Part shown: piece by piece, positions 9,425 to 22,420 of the stretch
Layout: each line of letters begins with the position of its first letter
Numbering within the stretch: the stretch's first letter is position 1
From: Chromera velia
Lineage: Eukaryota; Sar; Chromeraceae
Reading direction: 5' to 3'
Assembly (NCBI GenBank): GCA_018398765.1
Contig: JAHBMJ010000131.1
Span: 1-24,470 of the forward strand
Length of the DNA stretch: 24,470 nucleotides
Program-made: the position numbers and the translations under genes
Notes under the pieces: model-generated
Told to the model about the DNA's origin: nothing
The model's input: only the letters and a program-made list of their open reading frames with translations
The model's database searches: none

Positions 9425-10112
9425 TTCAGCCGGTTACACCATGATTACTGACCCTACACCCCCCCCCTACAATGTATAATATATAACCATCAGTCAAAAG
9501 TGGTGCTAATCGATTAGTTATGTTTGGTTACTCATAAAACTGGCTTCAAGATTGTTAAACAATTCAGGTTATGGTCAAAAATAATGAAAAATGATGTGTC
9601 ACACTCATTTTTCCCCCAAACCTCCCGTAACCGGGTAACCCATAACCTTTTTTGACCCCCCTCAAAAATGAAGTAACCTCCCTTAAAAAGCATTCAAACG
9701 TGTTCTAAACATCATTTTGAATGTTTTTAAAAATTAAAAATTTGGTCGGTTACTGAGGTCAAAATGTTCATAACCGGGTAACCTATAACCTCTTTGTGTG
9801 ATAAAGATAAAAAGGGGGCAACCCAAAGTAACCACGTAGCCTGCACTTCAAAAACACCAGATTTTGATATAACTTGACCAGGCGGAGCTCCAAGTTGCCG
9901 GACTAGCTCGTAAAAATCTGTTTTTGTTCACATTTTATGTTATTTTGGGCTCAAAATCTACTATAACCTTCCAGAGTGCCCCCCCCTAGTAAAGGGTTCA
10001 CACAAGCCATCCAAGCACTCATTCCACACTGCCCAGGGTAGAGCACGGTCGATCGATTTGATGCATTGGACGAAGCCCCCACTCAACTTATCAAGTAGAG
10101 AACTGAGTGGCT
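9425..10112. other. repeat-rich intergenic DNA
   Basis: The segment contains recurring words: aaccgggtaacc at 9629-9640 and 9772-9783, each followed by (c/t)ataacct. The motif 'ggtcaaaa..gttat' recurs in both orientations between 9565 and 9790. On the minus strand, 10105-9985 reads as a short protein-like piece, LDKLSGGFVQCIKSIDRALP then WAVWNECLDGL. This loosely resembles RT motif A (K-A-F-D-R-V-P...LW..L), but it is too short to call. Confidence 0.3.
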
Positions 10113-11450
<1,338 letters not shown>

Positions 11451-11527
11451 TTAGAGTGTCCCCCAAACTTCCCCCTGGAGGGCTGCCCACAGGAACCGCA
11501 CACCCATTGAACCCTCCCCCCCCCCCC

Positions 11528-11703
11528 NNNNNNNNNNNNNNNNNNNNNNNNNNNNNNNNNNNNNNNNNNNNNNNNNNNNNNNNNNNNNNNNNNNNNNNNN
11601 NNNNNNNNNNNNNNNNNNNNNNNNNNNNNNNNNNNNNNNNNNNNNNNNNNNNNNNNNNNNNNNNNNNNNNNNNNNNNNNNNNNNNNNNNNNNNNNNNNNN
11701 NNN
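11528..11703. other. assembly gap (N run)
   Basis: There are 176 N, flanked on both sides by C-runs. It sits at the edge of a 165 bp tandem repeat, so collapsed or missing repeat copies are likely. Confidence 0.99.
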
Positions 11704-13770
11704 CCCCCCAAATCTACTTCCTGTTCTTCCTCGTCCTCTTTCTCTGATGAGGAGGAGAAGGAAGAAGAGGATGAGGAATCTGATTCAGAGTCCGATGAGA
11801 CAGAAGGTGGTTGGTCTCTCATGATGCGAGCGTTGAGTCCTGGATCCGGATGGTCGAAGGGCAGGGGACGCGAATGCTCCTCTTCCTCTTCTTCCTCGTC
11901 CTTTTCCTCCGGCGAGGAGGAGAAGGAAGAAGACGATGAGGAATCTGATTCTAATGAGAAAGGCGGTTAGTCTGGGGGGCGGGAGGCAGACGGCCCGTCC
12001 TTCTGTTCCGCTGCTATCGTTGTCTGTGCGAGATGGTTTTCACTCTCTGCGTCTTCGTCTCCTTCTCCACCTTCTCTGCCTGGGCGTGCGGGCAGGGAGA
12101 GAAGGAGTTGTTGGGGGGCGCCAGATGAAGAACGTGCACGACCTGGAAGACGGAAAAGATGAGAACGAGGAGGAAGGTTTCTGCAATTGAGTGAATGAGC
12201 GAGGAGTGTCCACATCGTTCCTTCGTTCATTTTTTTGTTTGTTTGTTTCTCTCTTTCTCTCTTTTTTTCTCTTTTTCTTTCTCTCTCTCTCTCTTTCTGT
12301 CTGTCTGTCTGTCTCTTTGGAAGGAGAAAAGAGGCCATCTCTTTTTTCTGTCGAGTTCTCTTCTCCTCGATCGAAAGATTCATGCAATTCCATTCATTCT
12401 CTTGGAAAGAATCAGTCAGACTTAGGGGAAAAGAAGTGCCCGGCACATCTCCAGAGGGACTGACAAAGACCACACACACAAATCTGGTCGCAAAAGAAAG
12501 TATTGGAGCCCTGGTTGGAGGGAGAAACAAAAACTGAAAGAGAAAGAAGCAGCAGAGATGAAGGAAGGAAGAAAGGAAGGAAGGAAGGACGCAAGCAAAG
12601 ACGCAAGCAAGACAGACAGTGACAGACACTCAAACGTACTCTTGACCGATTCTATACATCGACCAGACCTAGTCGTGGCTTCTTCTCCCCGCAGCGAAGG
12701 CTGGCCGACAGAAGAGGAAAAAGGTGCACGCTCAGACAGTGATAGAAACACAGACGCACCTAGAGACGCACTCCATTTACTAGAAGACCTGCCTGGTTCT
12801 TCGAGCGCATCTTCATGTGTGGGGGGCCACATTGTCAGAGTGGAAATCTGGGTTTGTGGGGTTTTCTGACGCCAGATAAGCCAACCCATGCGCCGAAGAC
12901 GCCAAAGCGGCTCGTTGCCATCATGGAGCTTTTTCTTCTCCACCCATTCGGCGAACTTCACGAACTCTTCCCGCTGCCTGCATATCGTTGACAGTAAAGA
13001 CCAATTCGAAGTATGAGGAGAGCTAGTACCTGTCAAATTGAGGGGGGCGCAGGCCGATAGAAGGCAGGAACGAGGGAAGGGAGCAAGAAAGGAAGGAAGC
13101 AAAGAAAAACGATGGGAGGCCAGGAAAGGGCTAAATGAATGAGAGAAGGAAGTAAGGAAGGAAACAAGGAAGCGAGGAACGAAGGAAAGAAGGAAGGAAG
13201 GAAGGAAAGAAGGAAAGAAGGAAGGAGAAAAGGAAGGAAGGGAGCCTAGAAGGGAGCAGGGAAGGATTGAACAGTAACTCCGAAATGTCTCTGCTCCATG
13301 ACTGACTATACAGCAGCTTCCCCTGAAGCAAAGAAAGGGCGCGCTTTCTTGATGAACGACAATAGGGGCTGCTCGACGCTCGATCTTTTGCCCAAGAACT
13401 GCACGCACGCAAGCAACTCAGGAAGGAAATGATGCGACAGGAACGGGTTGGAAGGAGAGAAGAGGCCGTCAGGGAAACGTACAGAGGAAGAATGAAAGAG
13501 GGGAGCATGAGGGAAACGCACTAAAGACGAAGGAGAGTGACGGGTGTACCAAAAAATTGTTTCATTCATCATATCCAAAAAGCAAAAATGATGGTGACTG
13601 ACTACCTCTTCAGAACGGGGGCTGCAGATACATGACACCCTGCATGCCGACTCAGTCTGAGTCTCGTTCCTCTCGGCCTCCTCCTGCTCGGCCGAAATGG
13701 TTTCGCAGAGGATGGCAAGGGCAAGGGCAAGAGGCGGTCCTCTCGGAATTGCGGCGTGCTTCTTGCTCAT
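11704..13770 (-). CDS. hypothetical multi-exon gene, unknown function, incomplete at the gap
   Basis: I propose exons (minus strand) 13770-13606, 13398-13312, 12973-12640 and 11950 into the gap. Every junction has GT/AG borders and joins in phase: 55 codons, then 29 codons, then 111 codons plus 1 nt, then 2 nt. Exon 1 starts MSKKHAAIPRGPPLALALAI and continues with ETISAEQEEAERNETQ. Exon 2 is FLGKRSSVEQPLLSFIKKAR plus PFFASGEAA, between a gcag acceptor and a gtatag donor. Exon 3 contains REEFVKFAEWVEKKKL, then PLWRLRRMGWLIWRQK. Exon 4 is a Ser-rich, then Glu-rich repeat. I recognise no family. The first three exons look like real coding sequence because protein-like composition ends at the splice sites and the introns are GGAA/TTCC repeats. 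The ATG at 13770-13768 is the first Met; the end of the gene is not seen. It may extend past the gap. Confidence 0.42.
11709..11950 (-). repeat. 165 bp tandem repeat encoding an acidic Ser/Glu module
   Basis: About 61 bp starting at 11726 and again at 11891 (cttcctcgtcc...ggaatctgattc) match with only a few changes. The 165 bp period equals 55 codons, so the minus-strand frame is kept. Each unit encodes SDSSSSSSFSSS followed by a Glu/Asp run. The array runs into the N gap. Confidence 0.75.
12235..12315. repeat. pyrimidine-rich low-complexity tract
   Basis: Runs of tttgtttg, ctttctct and ctgtctgt lie in the proposed intron (11951-12639) of the minus-strand gene. Frames through it are low complexity. 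Confidence 0.8.
13080..13270. repeat. degenerate (GGAA)n purine tract in an intron
   Basis: Imperfect ggaa/gaagg repeats lie in the proposed intron 12974-13311 of the minus-strand gene. They explain the Ser/Phe/Leu-rich frame on the minus strand here. Confidence 0.85.
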
Positions 13771-14388
13771 GTTGATCACATTGAGGGTCAGTTCCCTGCC
13801 TCGACAGTTTGTCAGACGACAATGACAATAACAGTGATACGGACTTCAACTGTTGTCTAGGATGCCCAAGGAGTTTTGCCCAGCACTCGTGTTCCTGTTC
13901 ACTGAGATTGAGAGAGAATCAACAACTCAGGACACAAAGGAAGTGCATTACCAAATCATCTACTGATCAGATCGATTTCGATCCAGATCTGTACCTGAGA
14001 GGGAACTGTGTATGTATATATGCAACGCTGCCATGCAACACTCTCAGAGTCTACTTATCCATTCCATCCCGGAAATTAAGTTTTCGTGCATCATTGGTGT
14101 CCGGAAAAGCGATTGCAGAAGAAAATTCTGGGGCCCGTCTCCTCTACGTCTGCGGACAGTCCGGACTTCTCTCGGTGTGTCTTCGATCCACTGAAGATGT
14201 ACCTTCGCCAGAATATATTCCCTCATATATATAGTGAGATGAAGAACCAAAGGGTCGAGATTCCCGAAAAACGAGGCAGCCCTCAAAAAAAAGAGAGAAG
14301 AAAAAAAAACGAGAAAACAGAGATCCAGAGTCGAGACGCCTGACATTTTTTCTTCGTCAATTTCCTCTTTCTCTCCGCACTCGGCAAA
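13771..14388. promoter_or_regulatory. divergent intergenic region, possible shared promoter
   Basis: This lies between the start of the minus-strand hypothetical gene (ATG at 13770) and the start of the SET-domain gene (ATG at 14389). The side next to the SET gene has 'catatatatagtg' at about 14223-14235, a TATA-like word about 155 bp upstream of the ATG, and a pyrimidine stretch just before it. No specific factor sites are claimed. Confidence 0.3.
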
Positions 14389-15424
14389 ATGATAAACAAA
14401 GACGCCGAGAAAGAGACAGAGGAGGCCCTTGAGAACAAAAGAGACGGAACTGAGAAGGAGCAGATGAAGAACCTGCCTGAGGAATCAGAGAGAGGGGCCG
14501 AGAAAAAAAAGAAAGAAAAGGAGACAGGAGACGGGGCGAAAAGTCAAACTTCCAAGGCTACTGCCTCCAAGCCCCCAGCCGGGCCGTCTCTGGGTTCCTC
14601 TGCGTCCTCTTCAGGCACCTCCAACAAGAACAAACAGACACTTTCTAACTCCCAAAATTCTGCCTCAACCTCTTCTTCCCCCGCCTCCGCCGCCCTGGCT
14701 GCGTTCCGCCAAAACCTGCATTTGAGCGAGCGACAGCAGATGAAGCTGGCGCTGCAGTCTTCCAAACTCGCTCACCACGGTGTCCAAATGCAGCAGGGTG
14801 CTGTCAGTCTGACGACTGGTGGTACTGAGGCAGGGGGGATCAAGAGGCAGCAGCCAAAAGGACGCTCGGCAGGTTCCAATCGGGGTGGACAGGGCGGAGG
14901 GGGGGGCGGGCCGCCTGGTAAGCGTGCGGGTGTTCCGTCAGGACAAGGCAGGGGGGGAGGGGAGGACAAGAAAATTGAGAAAGGTAGCCAGCGAGAAAAA
15001 AAGAAAGGGCCCCCCGGTGCCCGTGCAGACGCCCCCGTCGTCCCTTCTGCTTCCTCAGGGGCCGGTCCGAAAGGCACCAAAGAAAAGGGGAAGGAGAAGG
15101 AAGCTGCTCGCGGAAAGGGTGGAAAAAGCAAGGGTGAAGATGCAAACTCGAGAGGAGCGTGCGGGTCTAGAGATGCATCCAGAGGTCCAAAGGGGGGTCC
15201 AGGAAAAGAAGACGAAACGGAAGAACCAAAGGAGAAGGAATGGACTATCCATGTCAGTCGAAAAGCGTACCCAAAGATTTCTATCGTCCATTTTGACAGC
15301 AAGAAAAGAACGATCTCTGAGGGGGCTTCTCTGCTTCGAGATAGCGCACATTGGTTGTTTGACTGAAAGAAGGATCGAAATAACGATAGAAGAGATGCCA
15401 TCATCATCATTTCCCGTCGGATCT

Positions 15425-15469
<45 letters not shown>

Positions 15470-16309
15470 CATGTGTCCATTTGTCTGCTTCCTTCTCCGC
15501 CCCTATTCCCCCCACCCCTTCCACTCTTCTGTTTGCAACGATTCCAGAGCACAATGCATCAGCATATCAACATGGATTTGTTTGCCTTTCACCCCTCTCA
15601 TTCCTTCCTCCCTCCTCCCTCCCTCCCTACAGGAGTTAGATCTGGTTCTCGACCTCAAGACCCGAGGGAAGGCGAACGTCCACATCTCTCGTCTCGCGTG
15701 GAACCGTTTTCGTGTGGCAGAGAGGAGTGAGGAGGAGGTCGAGGAGCGGTGGGAAATTCTGAGCGGCGCTCCTTGGGACTCTGAGGGAAAGCCACAGCCA
15801 CAGTCCAAAGCCAAAGGGAGAGGGAAAAAGGGTCAGTCAGAAAGGGGAAAATGATAGACAGTCGTTGATTTGCATCCACTCAACCGGTATGATTTCGCTT
15901 CGGTGAAAGAGAGCTCCAGAACTTTTGTTTCTGTGACTGCTGCGCGTGCCTCTTTCTGCTCTTCGAAACAACTTCCCCCTTTTCCTTCTCCTTCCACTGT
16001 ACTGCAGTTCCGGAGTCCGTCCAAAGGTTCTTCGAGGTCGCCCGAGGCTTCATTCTCGAGCGCGCTCCAGAGATCCGCTGCCTGGGTCTGCAAGAAACGG
16101 AATCGCAGCCTTCGAAAGGTGAAGAGGGGAGTCAAGCAGATGACTCCCCGATCTCGATCTCCTCCGCTTCCCCCTCTGCCTCTGCGTCTGCCTCTGCTGG
16201 TGTGACCTCGTCTTCTACTTCCGTTTCTGCTTCTTCTCACAAGGCGATGAACGAGAAATTGAAGGAACTCGGAAGGCCCTCCGTGGAGCAGGTGGCAACC
16301 GCCCTTTCG
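14389..16309 (+). other. SET gene exons 1-3: N-terminal disordered and helical part
   Basis: Exon 1 (14389-15252) starts at the first ATG of the frame, preceded by gcaaa (A at -3), and is rich in Lys, Ser, Gly and Pro. I end it at CAT|GTCAGT rather than let it run to the TGA at 15364, because phase 0 then fits exon 2 (15633-15831: [20 protein letters not shown]). Exon 3 (16008-16309) reads [20 protein letters not shown], probably a helix, then a Ser-rich stretch and [20 protein letters not shown]. All three donors are GTCAGT. No named domain is recognised. Confidence 0.65.
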
Positions 16310-19300
16310 GTCAGTCAGTCAGTTAGTGATCACGCAGGCTGACAGACAAACAGGCAAGCAAACAGTTAGGTGGGTAGCGGGACGATCAGCGAGGCGGGAG
16401 GACAGCCAGCCCTTGAAGAACTGGCGAGGCGGTCGTTCCCTCTGAGAGTTCCTTCACCGACAGCTGTGCCTGCTTGCTACAGTCCCTTGCTTTGTCTCTC
16501 GTCCCCAAACCCCGTTTTTGTGTGCAAGAGAGGGAGCAAAAAAACAGCAAAAGAAACGACCCTGTCTCTCTCGCTGTATATCATGATGAAGTGAGTTAAG
16601 TGCTTGTGTCGTAGTTTGGGCGAAGTTTGTCCATGTGTGCCTTTGCCTGGGTGTGCGCAGAACCTGGACAAGATGAAGCTTGAAGATCCAGCCACGTGAG
16701 CCACCCATCGACCAATCCCCCTCCTCTCCCTGCTTGTCTCCCTGTCTCACCCTTTTGCTCTCTGTGTCTGTTTTCCAAACCGCCCCGCTCTTTTTCTCTT
16801 TCCTTTTCCCTTCTTTCCGCCATAGATACTTTCTGACTATATCGGGTCTTCGTAGTTTGTCTTTTTCACTTTTGCAGGATGTCAGCCATCTTTTCCCAGT
16901 GCAATCGTACTTGCACTTAGGCCTTCTTCTTGAATTCTGATTGTGTTCTCCAGAGACTACAGTGACTGGGAACCTGGGGGTGTGAGTGATTCCCTGACTG
17001 TTTTATTAATAAATGTGGTCGATTATCTTTTGCATACTGCAGAGGAACGGTCGAGGGTTTGCGCGGTGTCAAAATTATGTTGGAGGAGGCGCCCGGAGAA
17101 CCTCCCCGACCTCGGCTCTCAAGAACGTTCGTCGGATGTGTTCCTTCGCTGTTTTTTTTTTTTTTGCTTTTTTTTTGTCCTTGCTGTTTTGTCTGGAGTG
17201 AGCGTGCTTTATATGCTCATGTTTTTCTGAGGTAGTGAAAGTTTGAGTGTGAGAGCTCGAATGCTCGAATGCCTTTGAAAGATTGAATGGGGGTTCGCGT
17301 CGTTCTTCGGCCTTGAAACAAAAGTTGCATCTCAACGCAACGCCTCTTTGCATTGTTGGACTTGACAAGCTTTTTGCCTCCATCCCTTCCACCATCCCCC
17401 CCCTCCCGGGATGCAGTTACGACCAGCAACTGGAGCGTGCGCGTGCGGGAATGCTTCCAGCCGTCGACCCTGAGCCTCCGCGGAGGCACCCCCATCCCCC
17501 GACACCCAAGAAGGGACGGGCACCTCCGAAGAAAAAACGGTTCCGGTGCAGAGGACGATTCAAACGTCCCAGGTGTCGCCTAGAAGAGGGGACCAGAGGG
17601 ACTAAGGCAGAGATATGGGACGTCTCCAGCGTCTCTTCTGACGATTCTTTCGACCTTCCTGAATTAGCCGAAGGAGACACCAAACTGTTCCTAGACGTTC
17701 CTCGAAATGCCGTTCCCGATCGGCTTATCTTCCGAGTTGCTTTTTCATTTGGGGCCAAACCCGACCACCCCCCCCCCCTATTTACCCGTTGGGTCCCTCT
17801 GATGTGGGTCCGCCCTTGGATGACACTCCGCCCGGATCCTGAGGAGTTCAATTGGAGGTTCATAGAAAACTACAGGGAGAAGTTTGATGCCAACCAACCG
17901 TGTTGGTTTGCCCCCCCCTCTCTCCCGACTGTCCCACCCACCCGTCCTCTCCTCAAAGACTCCCTCCTGGGCGAGGTCAACCAACTCCAGGTAAGGGGCA
18001 GGTTCCCTCTGCGCCCTCCGAAGACAACAACAGACTGCCCTCTCGTGGACGTCCGACATCCGAAAGGTGCTCCCGACCCGAATGGGTTTTGGCACTGGGA
18101 TGCAGATAGTGACGCTTCCCAGTTTCTTGCAGGGAGGGCAGCATTCTCTGATCGCTCTCAGCTCTTTCGTGAGAGCAACACAGGGAAAGCGATGTATTCG
18201 TTGGCGTCCTGGAAGGTACAAAGGGAGATTGAGGAATCGCAGGGGGTAGAGAGAGACGCCGATCGGGATGCCGCCATGCTCGCCACCAGCCGCCTGCCCG
18301 AGCAAAGATCGATTCCCCCCCCCAGGCGCTTCCGCCGTCCACCGAAGGGGCCGTTTGAGCCTTCCTGTGATCCGGCAGGATGTCCTGAAGGACAGGGAGA
18401 GACGGACAAATATTCTGTCATTGAGATATCTGAAGAAGAAGGAGAAGACGAAGAAGAAACAAAAAAGGGTGGGGAGAATGAAGAAGACGAAGAAAAGAAG
18501 AAGAAGAAAAAGAAAAAGGAAAAACACCGAAAGGACGAGACGGACGAAGGGAAGCGACAACGCAGCCCCGTCACTGCGGGTATTCTTCCGGAGAAGAAGA
18601 AAAGGAGGACGGAAAATGAAGGGGAAAGCGAAGAAAGCGAGACGGAGAAAGAGCAAAGGGGGAAGGAGGGGCGTCATTCTTTGAGAGACTCTTATCGACA
18701 GGAGACTGACCAGGAGAGCGACTGGGAAGCTCGACAGAAAAAGAAGACACACAGTGAAAAGAAAGCCTCAAAGTATAGAAAGAGTGACAGAGGTCTTGAG
18801 GGAAGAGATGACAGACACACAGACTTCCACAAAGTCAGAAAAGAGCGCGAGTCTCACCACCATGAGAAGGACAAGAGGAAAGAGAAGAAGAAAAAACATA
18901 AGAAGGGTGAAGAGAGAGAAAGAAGTTCGAGTCCCCTTTCTCGAGAGAAAGTACGCAAAGAGGATGAGCAGAGGGGTCGAGAAACGACGTTGTTTCCTCC
19001 CTCTCCCCCCCCTCAGCCCCCAATTCCAATCTCTGAACTGCCCTATGTACCCTATGTAATGCCCTCTGCACGGCAACCCGTTCTTCCATCAAGCGCACTG
19101 ACTCTGCCCTCTGCAGCAGCAGCAGCAGCAGCAGCAGTGCCACCCAAAGCGGTGGACATAGGGGAAAGCTCCCCCGAAAATTCGCTTCCGTCTCTTCCTC
19201 TTTTCGAGAAAGCCTCCGACGCTTCTCCTCCTCCACCTCCTCTCCTCCCAGCGGATGACCTGCCGAGAGCAGTGGAAGGAGTTTCATCTTCTTCCTCTTC

Positions 19301-20278
19301 CTCGTCCGCAGCACCAGCAGCAGCAGCCGATCCAGCAGCACGAGCGGCAAAAGTCCCCCTCACTGCTGCCGATGAGTCAGACAAGGATGTCGAAGAAGAA
19401 AAAGAAGAAGGAGAAAGCGAAGAAGAAGACGTGGAGGAGGACCCACAAGGGTGGGATCCCGATCCGGATGAGAATCTTCCGGAAGAGCTGCGAGAGAGGA
19501 GACGGACAGCACTTGCGAGGGCAGCCGAGTCGGGGGACTGGGAGGACATTGATTGGTCTCTGGAGAACGAATTTCATGCGCGTTCAGTGAAGGACTCGAA
19601 GGCAGGAGTCAAGTGTCTCTTTTTAGAATTTGAGGCCGCAACAGAACTAGCAGGACGGCAGATGCTGAAGAAACTGCACGAAAGCAAAGTCCACTTAAAG
19701 ACGTGGAGATTGTCCGAGGAGAAAGACGTGATGGCTGCAATTCGCGCAGCGATGCAAAAAGAAGAAGGAGACGAAGCGTCAGCCCCCTCCCCTTTTTCTT
19801 CTCCTCAGAAAGAGCCTGTAGCACCCTCCTCCCGTCACCAATCGACGGACTGTAAGTGGCAGCCTGCCGAGGCGTCGGTGATTCCCCCCTCTTACATCGC
19901 TCAGACGGAGGTAGACGAGAACGGAGGAGAAGAGGCTGAGTTCATTGACTTCACAAAAGATGAACAGTACGTGAAGTGCCTGGCAGATGAGGAGAACGAA
20001 GATCTGTTCGCTGTTGCAGACACAGACGGCGGAGAGATCAAGTTGCACTTGAACATCTCTGCCGAGGAACTCGAAGCTGCTCTTGTCAGTGTCTCTTTTT
20101 CTTTGTCTTTGTTCAGGTCTTTGCTGTGCTGTGAAGATCAAAGAGGAAAGAAAAGGGTGCCAAAAGAATGCGGACAGGCACATGCATGCAGCCTCGGCTA
20201 CTACACTCCTTCTTGACCGTCCCCTCCCCTCTCCTGTTTCGGTTGCGTGCACTAGAGACTGTGTGCCAGTGTCTGTAC

Positions 20279-20321
<43 letters not shown>

Positions 20322-22150
20322 CGTGTTTAGGGGTGTGTATGCGTACGTGCGTACGTGCGTGTGCGTGTGTGTGTGTGTGTGTGGGTGTGTGCGCGCAAGA
20401 CCCCGAGCGCGCGCGACTTCATTCCCGCTTTTTCTGGTTTTTTTCAATGGGGACTGTGCGTTCTGTTACTGACCTCAGTGTGCAAACACACACTTCCTTC
20501 ATTCTCTTTTTCTCTCTGCTTTGTGCAGGTCAGGAACGGACTGGATCTCGGTGGTGTCATTCTGAATGTGAGTGAGTGGGGAAGTGCGTGGGTTGGTTGG
20601 GTGCATCGGAACAAGTTTGTTTGTTTGTTTGTTGGTATGTTTCTGTTTTTTTTTGTGGAAGCGGGAGTGTGTGACTGAGTTGTGGCGCTACAAGAGTTTG
20701 GCAAACAGACGAAGGGAGAAGAGTTTCCTCCCGGTCAGGCTGTCTCTTTTGCTTCGGCGAACGTCGTCGTGTCGTTCCGTTGCGCAATGCCCCGAAATTG
20801 TTTCTTGACGGCTTCACAGTCTTGATGAGCAGTAGATGCTGGTCACCGGTTGTTTTGGGGGGAAGTCGAATTGGACGCCTTTGCGTATGAGTGCCCATGT
20901 GCGGTCTAATGTGTAGTGAGTGATGGATGGGGGATGGCGTGAGTAAGTGAGTGAGAGGGTGACAGAGGGTGAAGGGGTGTAAGTAAGGGAGCGAGGCAGG
21001 GAGATATTGGGTATGTGGGTGAGAAAGTGGGTGGTTGAGTGGCTCAATGTAGGACCAAGTCAAGAAGTGAGCGAGTGGACCTTTAAGTATCTGATTGAAT
21101 TGCTGTTTTTGTTCTTTTTCCTTTTGCAGAACCGCCTGACCGAGGTTCTCATTGAGGACCACACGGGAGGAGAGGATGCAGAAGAAACGAACAGAAGACA
21201 GGGTGAGAGTGGAAGTGCAGAGAGTGGCCGGATTCTACCTTCAACAGCGGCTGTCCAGCAGACAGGGAACGGAGAGAAAAAGAGTCGCCTGACTGAGGCA
21301 GTGCCCTTCCGAGAAGCCGTTCGTCGTTTCCGGAAGGCCATGAAAAGTCACGCCAACCGCTTTTCTCTCTCCACTTTCCTTTCCTCTGCCTCTTCCTCTT
21401 CCTCTGTGGGGTTGCTGGACTCCTACGACAAAGAAGAGCCGATCGACGAGACACAGAGACTCCCCATCCTGAAGGTGGCCATCTCGAAGATCGCAGGGTC
21501 GGTCGTTCACACAATGGGATGGTCGGTGGGTAATTCAGTCAGTGTTAGTGAGTCGGGTGGTCGAGCCTCCGCCCATCGGCGCCACAGCTAAGACTTGTCC
21601 CGACGCTTCCACTCGAGTCTTCAATTTGGTCATGGCTCCAGATCGGGAGCCTTCGAGAAACAAAAGATGAACGAATGAATCAATGAAATCGGGTGAAGCA
21701 GAGCATCAGACAGACATTTGAATGGGGTGTTGACACACGCACACGCTGTTCTTTGCGCGGACGGTGCCTGAAGCAACTTTTGGTGGGTTGGTTTGTGTGC
21801 AGGATTGGCGTGTACACCTCTGAGAAGATCAAGCAGGGCGCCATCGTGTGTGAGTACGCAGGGCAGGTGATCGAGAGGGAGAGAGAGGATTCGAGGTGCG
21901 TTAGTTCATGAGTGAGGCATGCGGTCAGGCTGTGTTTCTCTTCTCTTCTCATATTTGCTCACGGAGATCTTGTTTGCTGCAAACCTGTCGTAGTGTTGAA
22001 GGCAAAAATCGTGCGACTCCACCACCATGCTCTTCTTGGCTTCTCAAACGCGTGTCAGAACAATCGAATGAGAATAATTGCCCTTTCGTTCCATGTGTCC
22101 GTCTTGTCATGATGACTCTGTGTGCGTGTGCGTGTGTGTCGGTGTGTGTA

Positions 22151-22192
<42 letters not shown>

Positions 22193-22385
22193 CGTGTGTG
22201 TATGTGTGTGTATGTATGTATGTCTGTATATGTATGTGCATGTATGTGTATGTGTGTGTGTATGTGTGTGTGTATGTGTGTGTGTGTATGCATGTGTATG
22301 TCTGTATGTGTGTGTGTGTATGTGTGTGTGTGTGTGTGCGTGTGTGTGCGTGTGTGTAAGTGTAAGTGTGTGTGTGTGTGTGTGT

Positions 22386-22420
<35 letters not shown>

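Noticed and set aside
9000-9479. 159-codon plus-strand frame
   Set aside because: It is antisense to the LINE remnant; the CCHC motif lies on the minus strand.
12422-13408. 328-codon minus-strand frame as one gene
   Set aside because: Half of it is GGAA/TTCC repeat. Only the part at 12640-12973 looks coding, and it fits better as one spliced exon.
15253-15363. SET exon 1 running to the TGA at 15364
   Set aside because: The GTCAGT donor at 15253 joins exon 2 in phase. The extension may be read in an unspliced form but ends the protein early.
14772-15554. 260-codon minus-strand frame opposite SET exon 1
   Set aside because: Pro/Ser/Phe-rich shadow of a Gly/Lys-rich sense exon that also runs through a CT repeat.
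17283-17416. Start of the large SET-gene frame at the ATG at 17283
   Set aside because: The frame before 17417 lacks coding character and a strong acceptor (gatgcag) sits at 17416; joining from upstream exons keeps phase. It stays as an alternative if the gene is split.
17778-18752. 324-codon minus-strand frame opposite SET exon 7
   Set aside because: It is the Ser/Leu/Phe-rich mirror of the Lys/Glu-rich sense frame, a shadow.
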